Part shown: in pieces, positions 52,425-62,291 of the stretch
How positions within the stretch are numbered: the stretch's first letter is position 1
Layout: every line of letters begins with the position of its first letter
Assembly (NCBI GenBank): GCA_019279435.1
Contig: JAAALK010000079.1
Span: 82,454,162-82,518,161, forward strand
Origin: Zizania palustris
Taxonomy: Eukaryota > Streptophyta > Magnoliopsida > Poales > Poaceae
Direction of reading: 5' to 3'
Length of the DNA stretch: 64,000 nt
Position numbers and translations under genes: made by a program
Notes under the pieces: generated by a model
The model's database searches: none
What the model was told of the DNA's origin: nothing
What the model saw: only the letters and a program-made list of their open reading frames with translations

Positions 52425-53626
52425 ATGAGAAGGTTTGCCAGGTCAGTGACATTGGCCATCTTGTTTGGAGGCCTCATTTTGGTGTGTTTTCTGGTGGAGA
52501 CAAGTGCAAAACAGCCTTCTATGGGTAGTGTTCTTGGGGTAGGGGCAAGAAGGATGATGGCCAATGCAGGGCTGCCTCACAGGACACTGGAGGATTTCAA
52601 GGTTGATGATCCTTTCAGAAGCATGAAGAGGAGGGTGCCCAATGGACCGGATCCAATCCACAACAGGTAACTTTTTGCAGCATCTAAACATGAGAATTCA
52701 GATGAACTGCTCTTCCTCTTGCTCCTCCTATTCCTCTTCTCTGTTTCACCAAATTTAGTCCTATTAGCTTCACATGGTTGTCTATTGCAAATCTGGTTGA
52801 TCTCTTATTTGACAGCTTAATTTGAACAGAAGGGAAAAAATTATATCTAATTGTGATATCTGAGGTGTGACCCTGTTCTTCCTAATTTCAAAGAACTCCT
52901 GTTATAAATTCACTGTTCCTGCCTGTTGTGTGATTTTACTAAACTGAAAATGAAAGCCAAAAAACAATTTGTAATTCTTGTGGCACTTGTTTGGAAGTTG
53001 ATTTTAAGTTCATTTTGTTTTGTTTTTGCTTACCATAAGTTGGATTTGGCGCACAGTCTCTATCTTCTACATATAAAATGAATTCCTAACATTTATGTCA
53101 TTCCTAATTGAATTAAGCTTGTACCACTGAAATGTAAGATTCGATTAAACAACAAGGGCATGATTCAAGTTTTATTTGCATAATGAAAACAACGAAATGG
53201 TCACACTATTTGTCTTCGTTATACCAACACTTTTTCATGAAGACGGTAGGCGGACCTTTTAATAACAGAAATTTTACAATCCAAGGTACTAAAATTACCA
53301 CTAAAAATCTCAAGTACTGTAAAATCAATTTTTTAATAAAGACAAATCCATTACTTCAACTCGCCGAATGACCAGCCTGCATGCACTCATCATACCTGAA
53401 ATGATTAGCCAGCATGCATCTGACGCTGCCAAATAAATTACACCATGCAAAAAAAAACCATTGTGAACTAGTACTTGAATCGATAACATGTCACCTTGAA
53501 CATTACATTACACCTTGCAGGTTTTCAGTTCACTCCTTGCTTCCCTCTGATTTTCTAATGGTAGTTCGTCACTCTGCATTCTTCAGAGGAACTGGAGAAT
53601 CAGGAAGATCACCTGGCCGAGCGTAG
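52425..53626 (+). CDS. CLE-family signalling peptide precursor
   Basis: Exon 1 is 52425-52666. It has a signal peptide (residues ~1-28, RSVTLAILFGGLILVCFLVE), a variable middle (residues ~29-65) and the CLE motif RRVPNGPDPIHN at the end. The motif closely resembles the CLE25/CLE26 group of Arabidopsis (RKVPNGPDPIHN in CLE25). A donor (AG/GTAAC) follows directly after the motif. If spliced to the acceptor at 53586 (exon 2 53587-53626) the precursor is 93 aa, ending GTGESGRSPGRA. An earlier acceptor at 53520 keeps the same frame and gives 115 aa. If the intron is retained, TAA follows HNR at once (81 aa). CLE peptides are secreted, cut out and bound by LRR receptor kinases; prolines 4 and 7 are commonly hydroxylated. 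The first exon is secure; the second is likely but unproven. Confidence 0.85.
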
Positions 53627-54471
53627 GCGGCACGCACCTTCCCAACCCAAGTACTTCAGTGGATTAGACCATTGTGTTTGTGTTGCAAGAAATGGAGGGG
53701 AAAAAACAGGAGCTGCATGAGTTTGTGGTGGCTGGCTCTGTCAGGATGCTGGTGTAACTAGGGGAAGGTGGCATATGCTGTTCTAAGCACTGCACTGCTA
53801 TTTAAGACAATTTTAGGCATATAAACTTTAGCTTTTGAGAAACAAAAGCTATCCTACTGATTGGGTTTTTGAAGGGAGCAGTACCAAGCTTCCTTCTCAC
53901 AAAATTCAGGCATCAAAGACACTCTTGGCAAAAGGGATATGGGCAAGAGCTATTTTTCTTTGAGTGGCTACTTTGCACATGTTTGTAGTGGCATCAATTA
54001 TTTTCTTTAAGCTTCCTATTTGTTGTATTGGTTAGAAAAAGCAAATTGCAAGTTTGCTATAGAGGAACAGGTAAAGAAGATGAGATGACCAATAATTTCC
54101 TGGCTTTGTTTCTTATCTTCTGATGAGATGTGAAAATCCTTTGTAGCTTGTGCCCTAGCACCAAAGCAAACTAGACCCAGTTGCTAAAGATGCTTTTGAT
54201 TTGCCAATTGGCATGCTCCACCTGGAAATCACCTTATCACTTGCTAGAAACTGGAACATTGTTTGTACAATACATAAAAAATAAACTTTAATATGTTTCA
54301 TCTTCTGTAATTTCTCTTTTTCTACATCAACACTTCCAACAAAACTACTGAGGTAAAGCAGCAAGAAGCATGGATGGAAGCCAAGGGTGAGAGAGAGAAG
54401 AGCATCCAAGCTGCCAAAGCAGCATGGATTCTCTCCAATGCAAGCTTTTTTATTCTCCCTCTCTTCCTCTG

Positions 54472-54506
<35 letters not shown>

Positions 54507-54837
54507 TTTCTTGCAAGACTGTAACTTTGAACAGCCAAAGGTGCACCCTGAGTGAGGCCTAAAGCAAAGCTGTGAGAGGAAGACTGATAAGAAGAACCTG
54601 CAGTGTCCTTGGTTAAAAGATGAACCTTCTTCCTGGGGCTAATCTATTCTTTTCTTGACCAGTCTTCTTGTGTCCTAGACTGAGAAGAAGATGTGTACCA
54701 TCTGCTTTTCTCTGTAACAGATGCAGACTAAAGTGGAGACAAAAGTGTCACGAGTTTGGGAGAGGATAGATGGATGCAGGACAATTCTAGAACGGAGATG
54801 ATATTTGTGAGACTTCGGTGGATGAACGCCCTGACCT
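53627..54837. other. 3' flank of the CLE gene, intergenic
   Basis: No gene recognised. Contains a (CT)n microsatellite at about 54477-54504. ORFs on the minus strand here are translations of that repeat. Confidence 0.5.
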
Positions 54838-55111
54838 TGTTGGCGCGAGGGAGCCGTTTTGGCTGGCGCCGGCAAGGCAGGGAACAGGGCTAGCCTGAAG
54901 TTCTTTCACACCCTTTATTCCTCCAGGGTACATTGTTTATATAGGCACAATGTCCTGGGATTAGTCCAAACCATTTGTAACAGACTTACAGCTCATAACA
55001 GACTCAATTACAACTCAAGCCTTGCTATTACCAGCTAAGATGCTTCTGGAGTTTCAGTTAGGAATTTCAGTTATCCTAGATGCTTCTGGAATTTCTGTTT
55101 TACACAACCCA
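54838..55111 (-). repeat. LTR-like fragment (possible solo LTR)
   Basis: On the minus strand, a TATATAAACAATG promoter-like motif (near 54945) is followed by GGAATAAAGGGTG, a polyadenylation-like signal, in the U3-R order of an LTR. Its edges could be TG...CA (TGGGTTGTGTAAAACAG to GCGCCAACA). No target duplication could be matched, so the limits are doubtful. Confidence 0.35.
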
Positions 55112-55281
55112 TTCTTCTTACGACGCTGGTATTGTTTTTTTTTTTGAAGACAACCAGCAGGAGAGGCTCCTACTGTGGTCGTATATTACGTAGTGGGAAA
55201 ACACAACCATGTGCTTACAATTTTCTAAAATAAAACCGGAAATTTGAGGTCTAAATGTACAACATACTAGATAGGCATGTC

Positions 55282-58200
55282 TTAGATTGTTGCTAGCCAA
55301 GCTAAGATTTCAGCCTTCAGTTCAGCCTTGTATCGATGACTTTGTTGCACCATATCCCGTTTAAACCGAGCGCACCAGCTGTCTACCGATGGCCTCGCGT
55401 TCCTGAAGATCTTTTCATTTCTGGAGAGCCATATTGTCCACGTTGCCACGATTATTATTTCTCTCACCGTTTTTTCGTGGCCGTCCGCTCTAATTGCAAG
55501 TATTTGATTATTAAGGCTTTCTCCTTGAGGCCACGCGATACCAATCTTTCTCCAGCATTTCACAGCAAAAGTACAATCGACGAAAAGATGATATGCTGTT
55601 TCTAGCCGATGCCCTCTGCACAAGACACATTGATCTTCCCCCTCCGGGTGTAGCATCTTTTTCCTTGCCAGCATGTCTCTCGTGTTTAATCTGTCGTGTA
55701 ACAACAGCCAGAAGAAAAACTTTAGCTTGTTCGCGCATCGGGCACCCCACAACCATTTGAATACTGGATGAGCAAACAGGTTCTTGAATGTGTTTGCATA
55801 CATATCCATCACTGCATAAGTTCTTCCCCCCCAAATATAACGCCATGAATCTAGCACCCCTTGATTATCCCGTATTGGCGTTAGAAGCTCTTGTAGCTGA
55901 GTGAATTCTAGTTCTGCTTCTGCCGACATTGGCAGATAGAATAAGTTTGATAAATCATCCTGAGTTATCCCCGTTTTCACCGAACAATTCTTTCGATACG
56001 CGAATGTGTACAGCCTCGAGAATGATTGACTTAGGGGTCTCCCCGCCCAACCATCATGCCATAGCGATACCGTCGATCCTAATCCGACCGTAGGCGTGGC
56101 GATCGCCAAATATAACGTGCAAAGATTTAGGATCCCTTTCCACCATGACGATCCTTTTTTACCGTGTAAATGCGGGACCCGTCCAGCTCTACGATAGTGT
56201 TGTCCGACCAGTTCTACCCAGGGGATCCGCTCGCTGTTGTAGAATTTATGCAGGTGCTTTGTTAGCAAGGCATTGTTGTGTGCTCTGATGTTGATCACAC
56301 CAAGTCCCCCTTTATCTTTCGGTCTGCAAACTTTGTCCCAACTAATCAGCGAAAGACCGGTTGCATCTGCGTTGCTGCCACGCCATAAACATCTTCGACG
56401 CGCCTTATCAATACGTTGTGTAATTTTGACCGGCAGTTGAAACATACACATTGCATATGTGGGCAGCGCAGTTAGAATTGAGTTGACAATCTGTAGTCTA
56501 CCTGCTCTAGACAGCCAGTAAGATGTTGCCATCAGCCTTTTTTCCATTCTATCCGTGATCTGAATTAAGTCTTTGCACTTTGGTAGTTTTGTTCCCAACG
56601 GCAGACCTAAGTATGTTATAGGGAATTTTTCAGTTGTGCAGCCGAAGGTGCTTGCTAGCAGTTCTGCCTCTTCTTCGTTGATGTTTATAGGAATCAGACT
56701 AGTTTTTTTGAAGTTTAACTTTAACCCTGTGAATTGCGTAAACGAGTTTATCAGCCCTTTCAGGTTGAAAATGTTTTTTGCTGTGGCTTTGACGAAAATG
56801 ATCGTATCGTCTGCGTATTGAACTATAGGGAAATCCTCTTGATTGTGACAGTCTGGGGCCTCTAGAATGCCTTGAGCACATGCCGAGTTTATTATAATTT
56901 GTAGTAACTCTCCAACAATTACAAATAGCAACGGTGACAGGGGATCACCTTGTCTAACTCCTCTTTCGCACTTGAAATATCTACCCACTGACCCATTTAA
57001 GATGACAGCCGCACTCGCCGATTGTAGGATTGACTTCATCCAATTGATCCATAGCGGCGGGAAACCCAGTCTTTCCAGCATAAAATAAATGGCTGTATGC
57101 TCCACTTTGTCAAAAGCTTTCTCAAAATCCAGTTTCAGTAGCACCACTGGCTTCTTTGATCTATGGCAGCAGTGATTAAATTCATAAACCCATGCCAGGC
57201 AATCTTGAATGGAGCGTCCTTTGATGAAGCCATACTGGTTGATATGTGAGATTTGCGGCATGAAAGGTTGCAATCTGTTTGCTAGTATTTTTGTGATTAG
57301 CTTGATAGCAAACTGCACTAATGATATAGGACGGAAGTCATTCGTTGTTTCTGGGCTGGCCGTTTTGGGTATTAGTGTAATAATTGCGTCATTTAAAGGT
57401 GTGAGATCCACTCTGCCCGTATGAAACCCTGATAACAGCTTATAGAAGTCATTTTTTATAATCTGCCATGTTACTTTGTAGAACTTATTGTTAAAACCAT
57501 CTGGACCCGGTGCTTTATCCGAAGGCATTCCTGCTAGAGCCATATCAATCTCCTTCGTTTGAAAAGGTATAATTAGTCTTTCGAGATTTCCGACATTTCT
57601 GAAAGTGATAGGGGCTTGATAATCATGAGATAGATTGTCCGATCTTCCTATTCTAGTCATGAATTCCTTTCTTAATAGTATAGCCTTTTCCTTATGTGAA
57701 CATACCACACACCCCTCATTGTTTTTCAGGGTTGAGACTACATTGTGCCTCATCCTTTCCGTTGCTGCTGCGTGAAAAAATTTTGTGTTTTCATCGCCTA
57801 GACGAGTCCATCGCACCGTATATCTTTGTTTCCAGTAGGTGTGTTTGTGAGCGATCAGTTTTTCAACGTGATTTCGTAGGATAATTCTGAAGTTGTATTC
57901 GTAGATGTTGAGTTGCCTGTGTTCTTCAAACCTATCCAGAGCTAGGATTACTATGTGGCATGATTTTATCCAATTGTCCATGGTACTCATTTTCACACAC
58001 CATTTCTTCAAGTTTTCCTGTACTTGTCTTATTTTTGTTGCTATTAACTCGGCCTCGTCTTTAGCCTGATGATTAAAGCCTACCCATGATTCCTGAATCA
58101 CTTCCATGAAACCCGGCCTATCAATCCAGTAATTCTCAAATCTAAAAATACTTGGTCTCCTTATTTGCGAAGTAACCTCTATTAAGCACGGGACATGGTC

Positions 58201-58890
58201 GGAAACGAATCTGTCCATACCTGTGAACGATGTGTTCGGGAATATGGTTGTCCAGTTAGGTGATGTGAAGCACCAATCTAATTGAACCAGCAGCGGATTT
58301 TTTTGCATGTTGCTCCATGTATATTTTTTCCCCCTTAAAGGGATCTCGCATAGATTGTTGTCGTTGATCCAGTCATTAAAACGTGCCGAATTTGCATAAT
58401 GGTGTGAACATTGCTTGTTCCTGTTTTCCAGCGATCGCATAAGGTTGAAATCTCCCAATAACATCCAATCCCGTTGTTGTGAAAAATTTATTTCTTCTAA
58501 CCAATCAAAGAATAGCTCTCTTTCAGGTTGCCGACAAGGACCATAAATTGTAGTCAAGTACCAAGTCTGATTATCCGAGACTGAGCAGAATTGTACAGTT
58601 AGATGATAATTGTTGCACGAAATAACGTTGCCTTTGAGGCGTGAACCCACCCAGCCCATCATAATCCCACCGGAAGCTCCATTGGAGGGCGAGAAAGCGA
58701 ATTTGTCAAAACGTCTTGGTGCTATGCTTCTCATTGTTGAATTTTCAATTTGATCCAGTTTGGTTTCTTGTAAGCAAAAGATGGAGTACCTTTTGTTAAG
58801 AAGTAACGATTTTACTGCTAATCTTTTGGTGTTTGCATTTAGCCCCCTAATGTTCCAGTTCAGAATGCCCCATTTAATTTTTTTCCCCAT
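55282..58890 (-). CDS. LINE ORF2: endonuclease-reverse transcriptase (1202 aa)
   Basis: Uninterrupted from ATG at 58890. The AP-type endonuclease (residues ~1-235) has LNWNIRGLN, FCLQETKLD, DWMLLGDFNLM and the catalytic SDHVPC. RT (residues ~430-760) shows FRPISLV, KLDFEKAFDKVEH (~583), GVRQGDPLSPLLF and YADDTIIF (~692) with both aspartates. The C-terminal zinc-binding region (zf-RVT type) includes KFFFWLLLHDRLNTRD and CVLCRGHRLETAYHLFVDC. The reaction is target-primed reverse transcription. All motifs are intact, so the protein could be active if expressed. Length is normal for plant L1 ORF2. Confidence 0.93.
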   Translation of the reverse strand: MGKKIKWGILNWNIRGLNANTKRLAVKSLLLNKRYSIFCLQETKLDQIENSTMRSIAPRRFDKFAFSPSNGASGGIMMGWVGSRLKGNVISCNNYHLTVQFCSVSDNQTWYLTTIYGPCRQPERELFFDWLEEINFSQQRDWMLLGDFNLMRSLENRNKQCSHHYANSARFNDWINDNNLCEIPLRGKKYTWSNMQKNPLLVQLDWCFTSPNWTTIFPNTSFTGMDRFVSDHVPCLIEVTSQIRRPSIFRFENYWIDRPGFMEVIQESWVGFNHQAKDEAELIATKIRQVQENLKKWCVKMSTMDNWIKSCHIVILALDRFEEHRQLNIYEYNFRIILRNHVEKLIAHKHTYWKQRYTVRWTRLGDENTKFFHAAATERMRHNVVSTLKNNEGCVVCSHKEKAILLRKEFMTRIGRSDNLSHDYQAPITFRNVGNLERLIIPFQTKEIDMALAGMPSDKAPGPDGFNNKFYKVTWQIIKNDFYKLLSGFHTGRVDLTPLNDAIITLIPKTASPETTNDFRPISLVQFAIKLITKILANRLQPFMPQISHINQYGFIKGRSIQDCLAWVYEFNHCCHRSKKPVVLLKLDFEKAFDKVEHTAIYFMLERLGFPPLWINWMKSILQSASAAVILNGSVGRYFKCERGVRQGDPLSPLLFVIVGELLQIIINSACAQGILEAPDCHNQEDFPIVQYADDTIIFVKATAKNIFNLKGLINSFTQFTGLKLNFKKTSLIPININEEEAELLASTFGCTTEKFPITYLGLPLGTKLPKCKDLIQITDRMEKRLMATSYWLSRAGRLQIVNSILTALPTYAMCMFQLPVKITQRIDKARRRCLWRGSNADATGLSLISWDKVCRPKDKGGLGVINIRAHNNALLTKHLHKFYNSERIPWVELVGQHYRRAGRVPHLHGKKGSSWWKGILNLCTLYLAIATPTVGLGSTVSLWHDGWAGRPLSQSFSRLYTFAYRKNCSVKTGITQDDLSNLFYLPMSAEAELEFTQLQELLTPIRDNQGVLDSWRYIWGGRTYAVMDMYANTFKNLFAHPVFKWLWGARCANKLKFFFWLLLHDRLNTRDMLARKKMLHPEGEDQCVLCRGHRLETAYHLFVDCTFAVKCWRKIGIAWPQGESLNNQILAIRADGHEKTVREIIIVATWTIWLSRNEKIFRNARPSVDSWCARFKRDMVQQSHRYKAELKAEILAWLATI

Positions 58891-59165
58891 GATAGCTAAC
58901 GTGGTAAGTAATACATTTCGCCACCAAGTGACAAAGAGCGAGAGCCAAGTGCGAATATCTGACAGGACAGCTTAAATAGTAGTTGAATACAAGCAGGATA
59001 ATAAGAGGTCTTAATGTAGGCTGGCAAACTACATCAACCAGCAAGTTCCATAGTGGGATAACGATATCATAACAGGAAGTCTTAACATAGCATGGGGGCA
59101 TGATTAAACCACAAAAAACCCTCTGATCAGCACCTCCCTTTCTCCCTCTGACATCTCCCGGCCTG

Positions 59166-60389
59166 TTACTCTGCATGTTCTTCATCTTCGATCACCTTGG
59201 TGCGCACTGGAACTAACTGAGTGCTTGTACCGGCCTGCGCCGTCAGCTCGTTCAAGCCCACCTGATCTGCAATGAGGCCACAATAGTGGGTTGCAGTGTG
59301 TGTAATCTGAGTTATCGTAAGCTCTGCATATAACTTACCATCTTTACTGGCACTTTCAAGATCATGAATGGACGGGAGCCCTGGCAGCATAATGCCTTTC
59401 CCCTTGTCAATTTTTTTCTGTGAACCCTGGGAAAAACTGTTAGGCTGTTTGAAGAAAAATTGTGGCTCTTTAAAGCCTTGTAGGCGAGCTTTAATACGTT
59501 CGCTACGTCTCAAGCCTAGATTTGAGAGACTTACCGACTGAGTTGCGCTTGCTGACAGATCAATGTTGATATTATCAGAATTTGTATTGCGCTGACGACG
59601 GCTGTACACTAGCCTGATAGCTGGGCGTGGTATTATCGAAGGAGATAGAGCTCTTGGTATGCCAGTGACTGTATTCTGCGGTGCTGCTGGTCCACTTGTG
59701 TTGCTACCCGAAGCTGCTGTTGAACCACTGGTAAATCCCACTGACAATCCGGAGACCTCCATGCTAACTTCTTCTTGCTGAGGCGCCACTTGCTGAGCTT
59801 CATTGTTCTGATTCGGCCATTGCTCCCATTGCGGTAAGTCTTCATCCGGATTGACCATGTGTTCCTGTCCCGGAATCGGTTGGTCGACCATGTTTTCATT
59901 ATGAAAGCCAGCATGCAGCATCTGATCATTTGCCCACTGTTGCACCCAATTAGGTTCACCCGGAAAAACCTCCCCGTTAAAAGGGTGCGGATTGCCACCA
60001 TTCTGGGGTAGTTCATCTTCATCGGCCGGGAAACCATCCGCTAGTTCATTGCTAATGATATATACCGGAAATGTCCAAGAACGTCCATCCCCGTCCATTG
60101 AGTGACACGATTTGACCGTTATACTTCTTGGGATGTCTATAGTTTGATCAACCAGCACCTTTAGAATGACTCTACAAAGACTTGTATCTTCTGGATTCCA
60201 GTATAAAAGTTTTCCGAATGAAGCCACTATTTGCTCCAGAAAATGCAGTGCTTTAAAGTCTAATGGAAAGTTAAGAAACATAACCCAGACCACTCTCGTT
60301 GCCGGAGAGTTCCTAAAATTTACCCCTTCATCATGCTTGACAAAAGACACTAACTGATCACCTATCCAGTGTGGCCCATTGTATACCAG
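59166..60389 (-). CDS. LINE ORF1-like protein (partial N-terminus)
   Basis: Open frame of about 408 codons on the same strand as ORF2, 275 bp upstream of it. The start reported at 60350 is a GTG. The frame opens at 60389 without an ATG, so the true N-terminus is missing. The segment VVWVMFLNFPLDFKALHFLE with FGKLLYWNPEDTSLCRVILK looks like the RNA-binding fold (RRM-like) of plant L1 ORF1. The middle is Gln/Asn/Pro-rich and the C-terminal part basic (LRRSERIKARLQ). No CCHC knuckle is visible. Presumed role: RNA binding and chaperone in the LINE particle. Confidence 0.75.
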   Translation of the reverse strand: MVYNGPHWIGDQLVSFVKHDEGVNFRNSPATRVVWVMFLNFPLDFKALHFLEQIVASFGKLLYWNPEDTSLCRVILKVLVDQTIDIPRSITVKSCHSMDGDGRSWTFPVYIISNELADGFPADEDELPQNGGNPHPFNGEVFPGEPNWVQQWANDQMLHAGFHNENMVDQPIPGQEHMVNPDEDLPQWEQWPNQNNEAQQVAPQQEEVSMEVSGLSVGFTSGSTAASGSNTSGPAAPQNTVTGIPRALSPSIIPRPAIRLVYSRRQRNTNSDNINIDLSASATQSVSLSNLGLRRSERIKARLQGFKEPQFFFKQPNSFSQGSQKKIDKGKGIMLPGLPSIHDLESASKDGKLYAELTITQITHTATHYCGLIADQVGLNELTAQAGTSTQLVPVRTKVIEDEEHAE

Positions 60390-60392
60390 TCA

Positions 60393-61015
60393 TGACAAAA
60401 TGTGTGTCAAGTTTGTACTACATTTTACAGCCAACTTAGAGAAAGTTTAGTTACACTCTTGATCCAGATAGTATATTCTATCTGATTACTTATATAGGTC
60501 ATTTTGGATGTGTGTGCAAGATTTAAGAAGTTAATTCAAATGAGTCTGTTGCCTTTCATTATTTATTATGTTTTGGAAAGAGGAATTGTTTGTTCATATG
60601 GTTAATTTTTTCTGTGCCACTACAATTTTCACGATTTACCAATATGTTATCGATGTGTCACTAACAGATGAGAGTCACCACAGTCACTAACAGTAGCATG
60701 TAGGCAATTTTTGAAAATTATAATAACATATGAGTAATTTTTCCTTGTTTATACGAGGGTATAGTTTACTTGACGAGTGCAAACATTGAAAAAGCACAAG
60801 TTGTAAAAAGATTTATGTTTAGAAAAGAGTTAATATAGATAAAATAACTTATATAAGAAATCAAAAATGCTATATGTTTGTGTTTTACATTGGATTGAAG
60901 AAATAGTGGGGTGTTTCAAAATTTTCAATCCTTTTTCATAAGAAATCTTGTGTTCCTGTCATGAGCATGGTTGGTGCGCTTTAGGCCCCTTATACTCCAT
61001 CTCTAGTAACAAAAA
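60393..61015. other. AT-rich intergenic DNA
   Basis: No gene. Contains at 60500-60585 a diverged single copy of the unit that forms the tandem array starting at 61016. Confidence 0.5.
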
Positions 61016-61465
61016 AAGTAAGTGATTTTCATTTTAAAGTCTACAAGACATAACATTTTGGATGTGTGTGCAAGATTTAAGAAGTTAATTCAAATGAGTC
61101 TGTTGCCTTTCATTTATTATGTTTTGGAAAGAGGAATTGTTTGTTTAAATAAGTAAGTGATTTTACATTTTAAAGTCTACAAGACATAACATTTTGGATG
61201 TGTGTGCAAGATTTAAGAAGTTAATTCAAATGAGTCTGTTGCCTTTCATTTATTATGTTTTGGAAAGAGGAATTGTTTGTTTAAATAAGTAAGTGATTTT
61301 ACATTTTAAAGTCTACAAGACATAACATTTTGGATGTGTGTGCAAGATTTAAGAAGTTAATTCAAATGAGTCTGTTGCCTTTCATTTATTATGTTTTGGA
61401 AAGAGGAATTGTTTGTTTAAATAAGTAAGTGATTTTACATTTTAAAGTCTACAATACATAACATT
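61016..61465. repeat. 136-bp tandem array, three units plus a partial
   Basis: AAGTAAGTGATTTT starts at 61016, 61151, 61287 and 61423 (periods 135, 136, 136). The units are almost identical, including ACATTTTGGATGTGTGTGC and GAGTCTGTTGCCTTTCATT. The fourth copy stops after about 43 bases. Confidence 0.93.
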
Positions 61466-61738
61466 GAAAACTCAATTTGCACAAATCCAAGAAAAAACTA
61501 AACAAATATAGTATTGCGTAAGCTTTTGTTTGGACAAAACAACATCTTTTCATAAGCCAAAAACCTACAATGTAGACAATAATTATGGCCAAAATCAACT
61601 TGTGTTAACTATAACTATCCTAAAATTGCATTCTTTTGTGACTAGAGAAGATATAGAGTTAGATGTTTGCGCGCATATTTGATTACCAAAGTCATTGGCT
61701 ACCAATTATCAAACCTTTCTCAAAATCAGGATTATATT

Positions 61739-62226
61739 TGTTGGGGGAGATAATCCCGATGGTAGTTGGAAGCGTGAAGAGCAGTACGGTCCGGGGGGAG
61801 GCCACGTCCAGAAGGCCCGACGTCCTGTGCCGAAGGTACCTACGGGCCCCGAGGCAGGGAGGCCTAGGGGTCTCCGGAATCCCCGAAGCGTACGGAAGGG
61901 ACCCTCGGACGAAGCGCCCGACAGGATGTCAGAGGCCAGCCTCCGGAAGGTGCGAAGGCTCCGAGACGCAACCGGACATCAGGAGATGACCCGGTCAAGG
62001 TGGTCCGGGGACAGGATCGCGATCATCTGCGCTGTGTCGGGCGATCACTGCAGCGCCCGACACGGTTGATACGCTGTCAGAGTCGCACCTTCCTGTCTGT
62101 ATTGTGTAGTAGCTATTCTTGTCTGTATTACAAGCCTGTGTCAGGCCGAGTAACGGTTGGGGGATTTTGGAGGCATTAGACCCTTCTGAGACGGGCCGCC
62201 CTGTAAATACCCCCATCGTCCCAACA
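61739..62226 (+). repeat. 5' LTR of the gypsy element (488 bp)
   Basis: Starts TGTTGGGGGAGATAATCCC and ends ATCGTCCCAACA, with a 6-bp terminal inverted TGTTGG/CCAACA. GC-rich in its first 350 bp. Followed directly by the primer site. Confidence 0.9.
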
Positions 62227-62245
62227 GTTGGCGCCGTCCGTGGGG
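62227..62245 (+). other. Primer binding site
   Basis: GTTGGCGCCGTCCGTGGGG directly after the LTR. The TTGGCGCCGT(C/T)(T/C)GTGGG form is the usual primer site of RIRE2-like gypsy elements. Confidence 0.8.
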
Positions 62246-62291
62246 ATCCTAGTTCGAGAAGCTAGCGTCCTCTACATCCATTCACAGAGAT

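Larger units (their letters stand above)
55134..60389 (-). mobile_element. L1-type LINE retrotransposon
   Basis: Minus-strand ORF1-like (60389-59166) and ORF2 (58890-55282) frames, a short 3' UTR and a poly(A) tail seen as a run of T on the plus strand at about 55134-55146. The upstream end of ORF1 lacks an ATG and meets a stop at 60390-60392, so the copy is probably 5' truncated near there. No target duplication was found with certainty. Confidence 0.9.

Noticed and set aside
53183..53520. Additional coding exon inside the CLE intron
   Set aside because: Frames are AT-rich, lack splice context and match nothing. Only the part after 53520 stays in frame with exon 1.
54374..54562. Short frames on both strands around a Ser/Leu or Arg/Glu repeat
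   Set aside because: They translate the (CT)n microsatellite.
61016..61465. CRISPR-like array
   Set aside because: Units are contiguous 136-bp tandem repeats without variable spacers, in a eukaryotic genome.
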